A program made the position numbers and the translations under genes. 64,000 bases of DNA from Geothrix sp. (GTDB lineage: Bacteria; Acidobacteriota; Holophagae; Holophagales; Holophagaceae), in contig JAGRPP010000017.1 of assembly GCA_019449415.1 (NCBI GenBank), positions 248,001 to 312,000 on the forward strand, given 5' to 3'. Within the stretch, counting starts at the first letter, position 1; every line of letters starts with the position of its first letter. The notes beneath the pieces were generated by a model that worked only from the letters and a program-made list of their open reading frames with translations, searched no databases and was not told the origin of the DNA. Positions 8,883-18,131 of the stretch are shown here, piece by piece.

Positions 8883-10547
8883 TTAACTCTCTCGCCGGAT
8901 TTCCAGCACCTCGCCGCCGCTGAGACGCAGCAGCTCCTGGAAGGCGGGTTCCCGCCGAAGGCGGTCTTCGGGACGGTCGCCCTGAATTTCCTCGGCGGAA
9001 CCGCCCTCGAAGCTGATCTCCAGTTCCCTCAGGCCCGGAAGCACGGCCGCCAACGCCGCCAGGACATGGGGATTGGTCTTTTCCCGCTCGAGATCCTGGA
9101 GAGTCTGCCGCACATTGCCCGGGAACCGGAAGTGCAGCACCGGCGGCTCCCAGCGGAGATCGGTGGCCATCTGGGGCGCCGTGCCAAGGGCCCGGAGGCC
9201 CGGCACCTGACGGAGCGCCTCACTGCAGGCCACCCGCAGCTGGGGGGGGGCCGGTGCGCCCGCGGGAACTGGCGCACCGGCGCGGGCAGGAGAAGGGACG
9301 GAAGCAGGGGCTGGAACGCGGGCCGGGGAACTCGCCACGGGGGCCAAGGTGGGGGCCGGAGCGGGCCTGCGAGGCCCCTCAGGCGCCGGCGCGGCCTGGG
9401 GGGCCCGGGAAGGGACCGGCGGCGGCCCGGCGGGCGGGCTCGAAGGTCGCGGCGGCGCTCCGGTCCCGTAGGCCCCGGAGACAAGGGCATCCAGGGGGGC
9501 CAGGTGAGGCAGCTGCGCCGCCGTGAGGAGGGCCAGCTCCACCACCACGCGGGGCAGGCTGCTGTCCCGCAGGTCGCGCTCCCGGCTCAGCAGCAGGTTC
9601 AGCATCCGCGCCCAGCGCAGCAGGTCCTGGGGGCCCCGGGCGGCTCGGGCCTCCGCTTCAAGGCGGTCGCGGAAGGCCAGCACCAGCTCGCGCCAGAAGG
9701 TGGCCCAGTCGGCGCCCTGTTCGTTCAGCTCGCGGCAGGCCTCCACCAGGGCCGCCGTGTCGCCGATGACCAGGGCCGACAGGACGCCCTGCACCAGGTG
9801 GGCGCTGACGATGCCCAGCTGCTCCCGGACGGCTTCTTCCAGCACTTTCCCATCGCCGGCGGCGATGACGCGATCGAGGATGGTCAGCGCATCGCGCATG
9901 GAGCCCTGGCCCGCCTCGGCCACCAGCCGCAGGCTGCCGGCCTCCACCTCCACGCCCTCGTGCTCGCAGACATGCCGGAGGCGGCCTTCGATGAGCCCCA
10001 CGGGAATCAGGCGGAACGGGAAGATCTGGACGCGGCTCTTGATGGTGTCGGGCACATCCTGCAGTTCCGTGGTCGCCAGCACGAAGATGGCGTGGGGCGG
10101 CGGCTCCTCGATGACCTTCAGCAGGGCATTGAAGGCCTCGGTGCTGAGCATGTGCACTTCGTCGATGATGTAGATCCGGTAGCGGCAGAAGGCCGGCCGC
10201 GTCTGCACCTGCTCCCGGAGGGCCCGGGCGTCGGCCACGGAGGCCCGGCTGGCGGCGTCGATCTCGACGATGTCCAGGCTGCTGTCGGGCTGCTCGGCGG
10301 CGCGGCAGGGATCGCAGACCCCGCAGGGCGTGGCGGTGGGGCCTTCGGCGCAGTTCAGGGCCCGGGCCAGGATGCGCGCCGTGCTGGTCTTGCCCGTGCC
10401 GCGCACCCCCGCGAAGAGGTAGGCCTGATGGATGCGGCCGCTCTCCTTGGCCCGTTTCAGGGCGTTGGCCAGCGCCTTCACACTACCTTCCTGTCCCACA
10501 AGGTCGGATAGCAGGCGGGGGCGGTATTTGAGGGCGAGGGTGCTCAT
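8883..10547 (-). CDS. dnaX: DNA polymerase III subunit gamma/tau
   Basis: Clamp-loader ATPase of the replicative polymerase. From the ATG at 10547 the 554-residue protein starts MSTLALKYRPRLLSDLVGQE. Walker A GVRGTGKT lies at 47-54, four zinc-ligand cysteines at 66, 75, 78 and 81, and Walker B is DEVHML. The AAA+ and collar domains occupy about residues 1-365, followed by a Pro/Ala-rich linker and a C-terminal tau-like domain. An in-frame upstream extension has no family similarity. Divergent from gltB. Confidence 0.95.
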   Translation of the reverse strand: MSTLALKYRPRLLSDLVGQEGSVKALANALKRAKESGRIHQAYLFAGVRGTGKTSTARILARALNCAEGPTATPCGVCDPCRAAEQPDSSLDIVEIDAASRASVADARALREQVQTRPAFCRYRIYIIDEVHMLSTEAFNALLKVIEEPPPHAIFVLATTELQDVPDTIKSRVQIFPFRLIPVGLIEGRLRHVCEHEGVEVEAGSLRLVAEAGQGSMRDALTILDRVIAAGDGKVLEEAVREQLGIVSAHLVQGVLSALVIGDTAALVEACRELNEQGADWATFWRELVLAFRDRLEAEARAARGPQDLLRWARMLNLLLSRERDLRDSSLPRVVVELALLTAAQLPHLAPLDALVSGAYGTGAPPRPSSPPAGPPPVPSRAPQAAPAPEGPRRPAPAPTLAPVASSPARVPAPASVPSPARAGAPVPAGAPAPPQLRVACSEALRQVPGLRALGTAPQMATDLRWEPPVLHFRFPGNVRQTLQDLEREKTNPHVLAALAAVLPGLRELEISFEGGSAEEIQGDRPEDRLRREPAFQELLRLSGGEVLEIRRES

Positions 10548-10653
10548 CGGAAATCCAGTCTCCCATAAGAGTACCCAACCTGCCCCATAAGCAGGGAAGA
10601 GGCTCCGGTGGGCCGCCAACTGCGGTAACCTGCGATTCTCCCGAGGACATCCG
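10548..10653. promoter_or_regulatory. Divergent dnaX-gltB promoter region
   Basis: The 106-bp gap between the dnaX start (minus) and gltB start (plus) must hold promoters for both. A GAGGA ribosome-binding site precedes gltB at about 10641-10645. No clear -35/-10 pair or palindromic operator was recognised. Confidence 0.4.
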
Positions 10654-13600
10654 ATGCCCCACGCATCTCGGAACGAACACGCCGCATGCGGGGTGGGATT
10701 CATCGCCTCCCGAACCGGGGAGGCCTGCCACCAGATCCTCCGGGATGCCCTCCAGGCCCTGCGGTGCGTGGAGCACCGGGGCGGCTGCGCGGCCGATCAG
10801 GTCAGCAGCGACGGCGCGGGCGTCATGGCCGACATCCCCTTCGAGCTGCTGGGCCACCGGCCCGGCGAGATCGCCGTGGCCAGCCTCTTCATGCCCCAGG
10901 ATCCGGATCGCCTGCGCCGCGCCCTCGCGTTGTTCGAATCCACCTTCGCGTTCTTCGATCTGGATGTGCTGGCCTACCGCGAGGTCCCCGCCGATCCCGC
11001 GGTGCTGGGCGACGACGCCCGGCGCACCCTGCCCTCCCTGCGGCAGGCCATCCTGCGGCGGCCGGCCCACTGCCGCACGGATGCCTCCTTCGACAAGCTG
11101 CTCTACAACGCCAAGCAGGTGCTGCGCACCAAGCTGGAGGAGCAGGGCATCACGGACGAGTTCTTCTTCGCCTCGCTGTCCGCCCGGACCATCGTCTATA
11201 AGGCCCTCACCCGCGCCGCGGATCTCGACCGCTTCTACCCGGATCTTCTGGATCCGCGCTTCATCACGCGGTTCGCCCTCATCCACCGCCGCTTCAGCAC
11301 GAACACCCGCACCTCCTGGGACAAGGCCCAGCCCTTCCGACTCCTCGCCCACAACGGCGAGATCAACACCATCGCCGGCAACCGCTCCCGCGCCATTTCC
11401 CGCGAGATGTCCATCGGGCTCAAGGCCGACCAGCTGGTGACGCACGGCTCCATCAGCGATTCCGGCAGCCTGAACGAGATCGCCGAGGCCCTGCTCTACC
11501 GCAGCAGCATCCCGCATGTGGAGGACATCCTCGCCATCATGCTGCCGCCCGCCGAAGCCGAAGCCCCCTTCTACACCTTCTGGAGCCGGGCCATGGAGCC
11601 CTGGGACGGCCCCGCTTTCCTGGTCTACGCCGATGGCGGCACCGTGGGGGCGCGGCTCGATCGCAACGGTTTCCGGCCCGCGCGCTGGGCCATCGCAGAC
11701 GACCGGTTCTATCTGGCCTCCGAGGCCGGCGCGTTCCCCTTGGATGAAGCGGCCGTGCGCCGCAAGGGCATCCTCCACGCGGGCACGGGCGTGAAGGTGG
11801 ACCTGGCCACGGGCCGCGTGCATTTCCGGGATCCGGGCCGTTCGCGGGAGCACCGGGACGCCGCCTTCGACCCCCGCACCACGCCCATCGGCTCGGTTCC
11901 CGATCCGGCCCCGCCGGAAGGTCCCGTCAGCGTGTTCCGCAAGACCCTCTTCACCTGCTCCCGCGAGGAGCTGGAGAAGATCATCTATCCCATGGTCGCC
12001 ACCGGCAAGGAGGCCATCGGCTCCATGGGCGACACGGCCCGGCCCAATGTCTTCTCCTCCGAGCCCCGGCCCTTCTTCGACTACTTCTACCAGCACTTCG
12101 CGCAGGTCACGAACCCGCCGCTGGACTACCTCCGCGAAGGCAACATTACCGACCTGCGCGTGTTCCTCGGCCGCTCGCCCAACATTTTCTTCCCCAAGGA
12201 CCTGATCCCGCTGAGCGAGGCCCTGGAGCTGCCCCGGCCCATCCTCGACCTCGGGCAGATGCGCTTCCTGGAGCGGATGCAGAGCTACCGGCCCTCCGAA
12301 TCCCACATCATCCCCCGCACCTTCCCCATGCGCTTCCGCCGCGACGACGGCGTGGCGGGCTTCCACGCCGCGGTCGCGCGGCTGGCGGCCGATGTCCTCG
12401 AGGCCGTGAAGGGCGGCACCAGCGTCATCATCCTCAGCGACCGCGAGGCCAGCGTGGAGCAGCCGCCCATCCCGGGCCTCATCGCCCTGCGGGCCGTGGT
12501 ACACACCCTAAACGAATCCGGCCAGCGCCTCAATGCCTCCATCGTCATGCACACGGCCGAGGCCCGGACCTCGCACCACCTCGCCGCCCTCATCAGCTTC
12601 GGCGCCTCCGCCGTCTGCCCCTACCTCGCCCTGGAGATCGCGCGGCGCGACGAACACCCGTCGTTCGGCGCCCTGAGTGCGGACCGCCGTGAGCAGAACC
12701 TGGTCGCCGCGCTGGAATCGGGCCTGCTCAAGATCATGGCGAAGTGCGGCATCTCAGTGGTCCAGAGCTACATGAGCGCCAAGCTCTTCACCGCCGTGGG
12801 CCTGGGACCGGAGCTGATGGAGACCTTCTTCCCACAGCGCACCAGCCCCATCGGCGGCATCGGGTATGAGGATCTGGCCGGCGACATCCTCCGGAAGACC
12901 GGCCTTGCTGCCCAGGCGGGCTTCATGGACCGTCTGCTGCACACCCACCAGTTCCGGGAATCGCCCCATCCCGGCCAGGGCGAGCATCACGGCATGACCT
13001 CCGCCCGGGCGCGGCTGCTGCACCGCCTGGTGGCCTTGGATCCCGAGACACCCGAAGCGCGGGACCTGTACCAGGACTACCTCGCCTCCCTGAAGCTCGA
13101 CGAGCCCATCAATCCTCGCCACCTCCTGGCTCTGCGCACGGCGGTTGCGCCCCTGCCCCTGGAGGCCGTCGAACCGGTCTCGGCCATCCTCCAGCGTTTC
13201 GGAGCCGGCGCCATGTCCTTCGGAGCCGTCAGCGCCGAGAGCCAGCGCGACCTCATCCTGGCCATGGAAGCCTCGGGCGGCCGCAGCAACAGCGGCGAAG
13301 GCGGCGAAAATCCCTTCTACTGGACGGACGGCATCACCGCCTCCACCAAGCAGGTGGCCTCGGCCCGCTTCGGCGTGACGGCGGAGTACCTCATCTCCGG
13401 GGAGGAGCTTCAAATCAAGGTGGCCCAGGGCGCCAAGCCCGGCGAGGGCGGCCAGCTCATGCGCGTGAAGGTCGACGAGTCCATCGCCAGGGCCCGGTTC
13501 TCCCTGCCCGGGGTGGATCTGATCTCCCCGCCGCCCCTGCACGACATCTACAGCATCGAGGATCTGAAGGAGCTCATCTACGAACTGCGGCAGGTGCATC

Positions 13601-15042
13601 CCGCCGCGAAGATCAGCGTGAAGCTCGTCTCGGGCACGGGCATCGGCACCATTGCCGTGGGCGTGGCCAAGGCCGGGGCCGACATCATCTATGTCGCCGG
13701 GGGCGACGGCGGCACCGGGGCCGCCACGCTGGGTTCCATGAAACACGCAGGCCTGCCCTGGGAATTCGGCCTGGTGGAGGCCCAGGGGGCGCTGCTGGAG
13801 AACGGCCTCCGCGACCAGGTGGAACTGCGGGTGGACGGTGGCCTGCTCACGGGCAAGGATCTGGTGACGGCGGCCATTCTCGGCGCCGAGGGCTTCGAGT
13901 TCGGAAAGCTCCTGCTGGTGGCCGAAGGCTGCGTGATGGCGCGGATCTGCGAAAAGAACACCTGCCCCGCGGGCATCGCCACCCACGATCCGAAGTTCAA
14001 GGCCCGCTACACCGGCAGCCCCGAGGCCATCCAGCGCATGCTGATCCACCTGGCGGAGGATGCGCGCCGTCACCTCGCGGCCCTGGGCGTGCCCTCCCTG
14101 GGGGATCTCCAGGACCGGGTGGACCTCCTTCAGGTGGCGCCGGACCATGCGGCCTTCGTGCACGACCGGAAGCTCGACCTGGGTTCGCTCCTGAATCCGC
14201 GCCCGCCAAGACTCGGCGTGGGTCCGTCCGCCTCCGCCTCCGAAGGCGTGGGGGCCTTGAACCAGCGCATCCTGGCGGAGGCCGAGGCCTTCCTGGAAGC
14301 CGGCGGCACCCACCGCCAGGCCCACACCATCACCACCCAGGACCGCGGCGTCCTGGCCACCCTCGCCGGGGCCGTCGCCAAACGGGTGCGGGACCGCCGT
14401 CGGCAGGGCGAGAGTCCGGCCGTCCCGGGCACCCTGCACCTGGACTTCACCGGCAGCGCAGGCCAGGGGTTCGCCGCCTTCCTCACGGACGGGCTCGAAG
14501 TCCGCCTGCAGGGCGAAGCCAACGATTCCGTCGCCAAGTCCATGTCCGGCGGGCGCGTGGTCCTCCTCCCGCACCCCCGGTCGACCTACGCCGCCGAAGA
14601 GAACGCCATCCTCGGCAACGGCGCCCTCTATGGCGCCACCGGCGGGACGCTGCTGGTCCGCGGCCGGGCCGGAGACCGCTTCGCCGTGCGGAACAGCGGG
14701 GCCTCGGCCGTGGTCGAGGGCACGGGGCACCATGCCTGCGAGTACATGACCCGGGGCGCCGTGGCCATCCTCGGCCCCGTACTCTCCAATGCCGGCGCCG
14801 GCATGACCGGCGGTTGCCTCTACCTGCGTCGGACCCATGCGGAGAGGGTGAACCAGGACTACCTCACCGCCCTCCCCTGGCGGTTCGAGGAGGAGACCCA
14901 GTTCCGCGGCCTGCTGGAGCAGCACCACGCCGAAACCGGCAGCGCCACCGCCGCCGCCCTGCTCGAAGACTGGCCCGCCACCCTCCAGACCTTCAGCGCT
15001 TTCGTGCCCGTGGCCGTGGCGGCAGGGCTGAAGGCCAGCTAG
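10654..15042 (+). CDS. gltB: Glutamate synthase large subunit
   Basis: Glutamine:2-oxoglutarate amidotransferase, 1462 residues. The N-terminal glutamine amidotransferase domain has a short propeptide before catalytic Cys12 (HAACGVGF). The central domain is followed by the FMN-binding synthase domain (GGDGGTGAATLGSMKHAG), the 3Fe-4S motif CEKNTCPAGIA near residue 1105, and the C-terminal GXGXG beta-helix domain (AVVEGTGHHACEYMTRG). RBS GAGGA precedes the ATG. No gltD flavoprotein subunit lies beside it, so the electron donor may be ferredoxin or a distant GltD. Confidence 0.93.
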   Translation: MPHASRNEHAACGVGFIASRTGEACHQILRDALQALRCVEHRGGCAADQVSSDGAGVMADIPFELLGHRPGEIAVASLFMPQDPDRLRRALALFESTFAFFDLDVLAYREVPADPAVLGDDARRTLPSLRQAILRRPAHCRTDASFDKLLYNAKQVLRTKLEEQGITDEFFFASLSARTIVYKALTRAADLDRFYPDLLDPRFITRFALIHRRFSTNTRTSWDKAQPFRLLAHNGEINTIAGNRSRAISREMSIGLKADQLVTHGSISDSGSLNEIAEALLYRSSIPHVEDILAIMLPPAEAEAPFYTFWSRAMEPWDGPAFLVYADGGTVGARLDRNGFRPARWAIADDRFYLASEAGAFPLDEAAVRRKGILHAGTGVKVDLATGRVHFRDPGRSREHRDAAFDPRTTPIGSVPDPAPPEGPVSVFRKTLFTCSREELEKIIYPMVATGKEAIGSMGDTARPNVFSSEPRPFFDYFYQHFAQVTNPPLDYLREGNITDLRVFLGRSPNIFFPKDLIPLSEALELPRPILDLGQMRFLERMQSYRPSESHIIPRTFPMRFRRDDGVAGFHAAVARLAADVLEAVKGGTSVIILSDREASVEQPPIPGLIALRAVVHTLNESGQRLNASIVMHTAEARTSHHLAALISFGASAVCPYLALEIARRDEHPSFGALSADRREQNLVAALESGLLKIMAKCGISVVQSYMSAKLFTAVGLGPELMETFFPQRTSPIGGIGYEDLAGDILRKTGLAAQAGFMDRLLHTHQFRESPHPGQGEHHGMTSARARLLHRLVALDPETPEARDLYQDYLASLKLDEPINPRHLLALRTAVAPLPLEAVEPVSAILQRFGAGAMSFGAVSAESQRDLILAMEASGGRSNSGEGGENPFYWTDGITASTKQVASARFGVTAEYLISGEELQIKVAQGAKPGEGGQLMRVKVDESIARARFSLPGVDLISPPPLHDIYSIEDLKELIYELRQVHPAAKISVKLVSGTGIGTIAVGVAKAGADIIYVAGGDGGTGAATLGSMKHAGLPWEFGLVEAQGALLENGLRDQVELRVDGGLLTGKDLVTAAILGAEGFEFGKLLLVAEGCVMARICEKNTCPAGIATHDPKFKARYTGSPEAIQRMLIHLAEDARRHLAALGVPSLGDLQDRVDLLQVAPDHAAFVHDRKLDLGSLLNPRPPRLGVGPSASASEGVGALNQRILAEAEAFLEAGGTHRQAHTITTQDRGVLATLAGAVAKRVRDRRRQGESPAVPGTLHLDFTGSAGQGFAAFLTDGLEVRLQGEANDSVAKSMSGGRVVLLPHPRSTYAAEENAILGNGALYGATGGTLLVRGRAGDRFAVRNSGASAVVEGTGHHACEYMTRGAVAILGPVLSNAGAGMTGGCLYLRRTHAERVNQDYLTALPWRFEEETQFRGLLEQHHAETGSATAAALLEDWPATLQTFSAFVPVAVAAGLKAS

Positions 15043-15102
15043 CCCCATCCGCCGGACCCACCTTCTGCGGGAAGGCTTTGCATCCTGCCTTGGTGGAAGG
15101 CA

Positions 15103-15990
15103 TCAGCCCACCCGGTCGAACAACCCAGGCTGGCAGACGGGAGGCGGAGGTTGCGGGGTGGGTTTCTCCGCCTTCTCCCGGGGCCGGCGGCGGGCCGGAA
15201 AGGCCTCGGCAAAGGCTTGCCGGATGCCTTCGGCATAGGTGGGGTCCAGCACCTTCAGCCAGCCATGGTCCGCCAGCACTTTGTAGAAGGGATCCTGCTT
15301 CAGCAGGCGCAGGCGGCCGACCCAGGCGTTGGATGCACCACTGGTGCGGGCCCGGCGGGCGAACGCCTGGGGGGCATGCACGGCCATGAGGGGGGCCACC
15401 GCCACTGTCACGCCGATGCCCGCCGCAGCCAGTCGTTCCACCGCGGCCCAGCGGCTGGGGATGGCCGGGGCGTGCGGCTCCACCGCCTGGCGGACGGTGT
15501 CGTCATCGGTGGGGATGGAGAGGCCCACGGTCAGCCGGTCTCCGAAGGCCCGCAGCAGCTCCAGGTCCTGCAGCACCATGGGCGAGCGGGTGTGAACGAT
15601 CACCTCGGTGGTGGGACAGAGCAGCAGCACCTCCAGGCAGCGGCGGGTCAGCCGGTACTCCCGCTCCAGGGGCTGGTAGGGATCCGTGGCAGAAGCCATG
15701 AACACCCGCTCGCCGTGGAGCCGGTGCCGCTGGGACCAGAGCAGCTCCGGCGCATTCAGCTTCGGAGCGACCCACTCGCCCCAGTCTTCGGGCTTGTGCA
15801 AGGCGTTGGGGTAGTCCCGCACATAGCAGTAGCGGCACCCATGCCCACAGCCGCGATAGGGGCTGAGGGCGAATCCGAAGCCGTACCGGTCGTCTTTCTG
15901 GGGGCGCAGGATGGATCGGGCCTCCTCCGGCTCCACCAGCAGGTTCTGGAAGAGGGGCGGCGGATCCGATGGCAGCGGCAAGGGCGTCAC
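15103..15990 (-). CDS. Radical SAM protein, SPL-like (Rv2578c type)
   Basis: A 295-residue radical SAM protein with the cluster-binding CxxxCxxC motif in GCGHGCRYCYVRDYP near residue 48. The layout, including the ASATDPYQPLE segment, matches the stand-alone family related to spore photoproduct lyase; its substrate is generally not established. GTG start at 15990 with AGGAGG just upstream, the RBS lying in the loop of a perfect hairpin. The C-terminal 35 residues are Pro/Lys/Arg-rich. Confidence 0.85.
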   Translation of the reverse strand: MTPLPLPSDPPPLFQNLLVEPEEARSILRPQKDDRYGFGFALSPYRGCGHGCRYCYVRDYPNALHKPEDWGEWVAPKLNAPELLWSQRHRLHGERVFMASATDPYQPLEREYRLTRRCLEVLLLCPTTEVIVHTRSPMVLQDLELLRAFGDRLTVGLSIPTDDDTVRQAVEPHAPAIPSRWAAVERLAAAGIGVTVAVAPLMAVHAPQAFARRARTSGASNAWVGRLRLLKQDPFYKVLADHGWLKVLDPTYAEGIRQAFAEAFPARRRPREKAEKPTPQPPPPVCQPGLFDRVG

Positions 15991-16010
15991 ACGGCACCTC
16001 CTGTGCCGTG
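15990..16010 (-). promoter_or_regulatory. RBS-presenting hairpin at the radical SAM gene start
   Basis: On the minus strand a perfect 7-bp stem (CACGGCA at 16010-16004 with TGCCGTG at 15996-15990) encloses the 7-nt loop CAGGAGG, which is the Shine-Dalgarno. The 3' arm ends on the first base of the GTG start codon. Such a fold could tune translation initiation; function is inferred. Confidence 0.5.
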
Positions 16011-16048
16011 CCCTGCGGGCTTCGGCTTGACTCGCGCCCTTGGCGCTC

Positions 16049-16100
16049 GCCCCTTCGGGGCCGTCTGCTTCGCAGCCGGTCCTATCTGCCTTCGGCAGAT
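16049..16100. terminator. Three consecutive short hairpins
   Basis: Three small perfect dyads follow one another: 16049-16061 (GCCCC/GGGGC), 16065-16075 (CTGC/GCAG) and 16084-16100 (ATCTGCC/GGCAGAT), each closed over TTC. They lie between the DUF421 gene and the radical SAM gene, both minus-strand. They could end DUF421 transcription or form the leader of the radical SAM mRNA. No T-run. Confidence 0.4.
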
Positions 16101-16169
16101 GATCGCCAAAGTGGCACTTCGCTCCTGCTTAATGCTCATACCCCAAATTTTCGCTTTTTATTCGTCAAG

Positions 16170-16703
16170 TCAAGGGGCGGCGGGCGATTTGGGAGCCTGG
16201 GGGATCACATTGATCCGGCCGTTGGTTTCAAGGATGGCCACGCGCACATCGGCCACATCGGAAACCCCCGCCTGCCGCACGGCGGCCATCAGCTCATGGC
16301 GGGTGATCCGCTCGGAAGCCAGCATGGCCTCGTCCAGCAGCCCGTTGTGGATCAGGATCTGCGGGCGCCCCTCCAGCAGCGTCTCCGCCCGCTTGCTGCG
16401 CCAGGTGAGCCAGGACATGACGCCGTTCACCGCCAGGAGGGTGGCGACCAGGATGAAGCCCCCGGCCACGGTGTTGTCCCCAGCATTCATGCTGTTCTGC
16501 ACGGCGTTGCTCAGCACCAGGAGCATCACGAAGTCGAAGGGCGCCAGCTGGCCCACCTGGCGCTTGCCCGTGAGGCGCAGCAACACCAGGAGGAAGCCGT
16601 ACACCAGGAGGGCCCGCAGCACGAACTCCCACCAGGGCTGGGTCAGCTTCCACATGGAAACGCCCACGGGAAGGGCACCCTCAAGCAACATGGCGATGGA
16701 CAT
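16170..16703 (-). CDS. DUF421 (YetF/YcaP-like) membrane protein
   Basis: A 177-residue protein with two or three N-terminal membrane helices (residues ~15-90) and a soluble domain with ITRHELMAAVRQAGV and AILETNGRINVIP, which matches the DUF421/YetF family. ATG at 16703 follows GGGGAGGGGC; a longer frame upstream would enter the neighbouring gene's 3' end. Function of the family is poorly defined. Confidence 0.82.
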   Translation of the reverse strand: MSIAMLLEGALPVGVSMWKLTQPWWEFVLRALLVYGFLLVLLRLTGKRQVGQLAPFDFVMLLVLSNAVQNSMNAGDNTVAGGFILVATLLAVNGVMSWLTWRSKRAETLLEGRPQILIHNGLLDEAMLASERITRHELMAAVRQAGVSDVADVRVAILETNGRINVIPQAPKSPAAP

Positions 16704-16738
16704 GCCCCTCCCCTGAGGACCGAGGACTGAAGATGGCC

Positions 16739-17125
16739 CTACTCGATCTCGACCGAGAAGGCCGCTGAGCCGAGTTCCGCACCATCCGCAGACAGGACCT
16801 TCACCGTCCACGGGCCCTCGTCGCCCTTGCGGAAGGTGCGGTAGGCATTCGTGCGATAGGGCGAGCGCGGCACCTTCAGCTCCAGCTTGGTGGTGCGCTC
16901 GCCCTTCGCGAACGCCACGGTGATGGTGCTGTCGGCGGCGCCGGCGACCTTGGTCCAGGCGTAGAGCTTCGTGCCGGCGGACACTTTGAAGGAGGCGGCT
17001 TCGCCCTGCAGTTCCATCTTTTCGATGCCGGTGCCGACCTTGATCTCGGCAGAGGCCTTGGCTTCAGGGGCCTGGGCGACGAGCGCCGCCGAGACGAGGA
17101 GGGGAAGGAGGAAGGCCGGGCGCAT
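16739..17125 (-). CDS. Exported DUF2914 protein
   Basis: A 128-residue protein with a signal peptide (MRPAFLLPLLVSAALVAQA). The mature part has KLYAWTKVAGA, SPYRTNAYRTF and GPWTVKVLSADG, features I associate with DUF2914. ATG at 17125 follows AAGGAG. Probably periplasmic; role unknown. Confidence 0.75.
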   Translation of the reverse strand: MRPAFLLPLLVSAALVAQAPEAKASAEIKVGTGIEKMELQGEAASFKVSAGTKLYAWTKVAGAADSTITVAFAKGERTTKLELKVPRSPYRTNAYRTFRKGDEGPWTVKVLSADGAELGSAAFSVEIE

Positions 17126-17213
17126 GGAGGCTCCTTGATGGAAAGGTGGCCCCATTCTGCGCCCGATCCCCGCCGGTGTCACCGCGCCGGTGTCACTGCA
17201 TTGGGGGCTTCCG

Positions 17214-18077
17214 TCAGAAGGTGATCACCAGGGAGGTGGTGAACACGGTGTCGGTCTTCTTCAGCTGGAAGGGTACCTGGCCGAGAACCACCGGTGGCGT
17301 GGCGACGGGCGTCTGCACCACATCTACCCCCACGGAGGCGGGCTTGTTCTTGTAGGTGATGTCGTAGCCCACCTTCAGGGCCAGCCGGGACGACAGGGTC
17401 GTGGTGAAGCCGTTCCGCCACACCCCCAGGTAGTTCTGGGTGTCCTTGAAGCTGTCGGAGAGGTTCAACTCTGAGGTGAAGGTCGATGTGGCGAAGAGCT
17501 TCTTCTCGAACTTGGCGCCCAGCCGGAAAGTGGCGAACCCGTCCTCCGTCCCCGCGGGCCGGAACACCTGGGTCTCCCTGGTGTAGCCCACGCCGGCGTC
17601 CGTGAAGAACTTGGTGCGGTCCTCCTTGATCCACCAATGGCCGAGCCCCACCAGCCCCGTGTACCGCGCTTCCAAACCCGCGGGGATGTTGCGCTCCCAG
17701 CCGGCGGATCCGAACCACTGGAGATGCTCGGTGAGGTTGTGGTCATAGCGGAGGTTGGCGAAATAGGTCTCCGTGCTGGTCTGGGTAGTGCGGGTCTCCA
17801 GGACCGTGGCTGACGCCAGGCTCGGCCCGAGGGCGCTGCGGCCCACGGTGGTGGTGGCCACGCGCACCCCCCCGGCGTTGAACGCGAAGGCCGCGTCGGC
17901 CCAGGTGTACTTGAACTCGTTGGAGAAGCCGAGGCTCTGGCTCGAGGCATTCCCGCCCACGGCCACATAGCTCAGGGCGGCCTTGTCCGACCAGGGCTGC
18001 TTGGGAGGGGCTTCCTCCTGGGCCGCCAGAGGCAGCAACGCCGCTGGAATCAGCATCAACAAAGACCCGGTGCGCAT
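17214..18077 (-). CDS. DUF481 outer-membrane beta-barrel protein (YdiY-like)
   Basis: A 287-residue exported protein with a signal peptide cleaved near LPLAAQ, then alternating amphipathic strands (SYVAVGGNASSQSLGFSNEF, LRYDHNLTEHLQWFGSAGWE) and a C-terminal aromatic residue (SLVITF) typical of BAM substrates. This fits DUF481, the salt-induced outer-membrane protein family. GGAGG lies five bases before the ATG at 18077. Confidence 0.8.
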   Translation of the reverse strand: MRTGSLLMLIPAALLPLAAQEEAPPKQPWSDKAALSYVAVGGNASSQSLGFSNEFKYTWADAAFAFNAGGVRVATTTVGRSALGPSLASATVLETRTTQTSTETYFANLRYDHNLTEHLQWFGSAGWERNIPAGLEARYTGLVGLGHWWIKEDRTKFFTDAGVGYTRETQVFRPAGTEDGFATFRLGAKFEKKLFATSTFTSELNLSDSFKDTQNYLGVWRNGFTTTLSSRLALKVGYDITYKNKPASVGVDVVQTPVATPPVVLGQVPFQLKKTDTVFTTSLVITF

Positions 18078-18131
18078 GGCCACCTCCTAGAAATTCCAGG
18101 CGATGGTACCCGCTTCCCGGTCGAGATGCAC

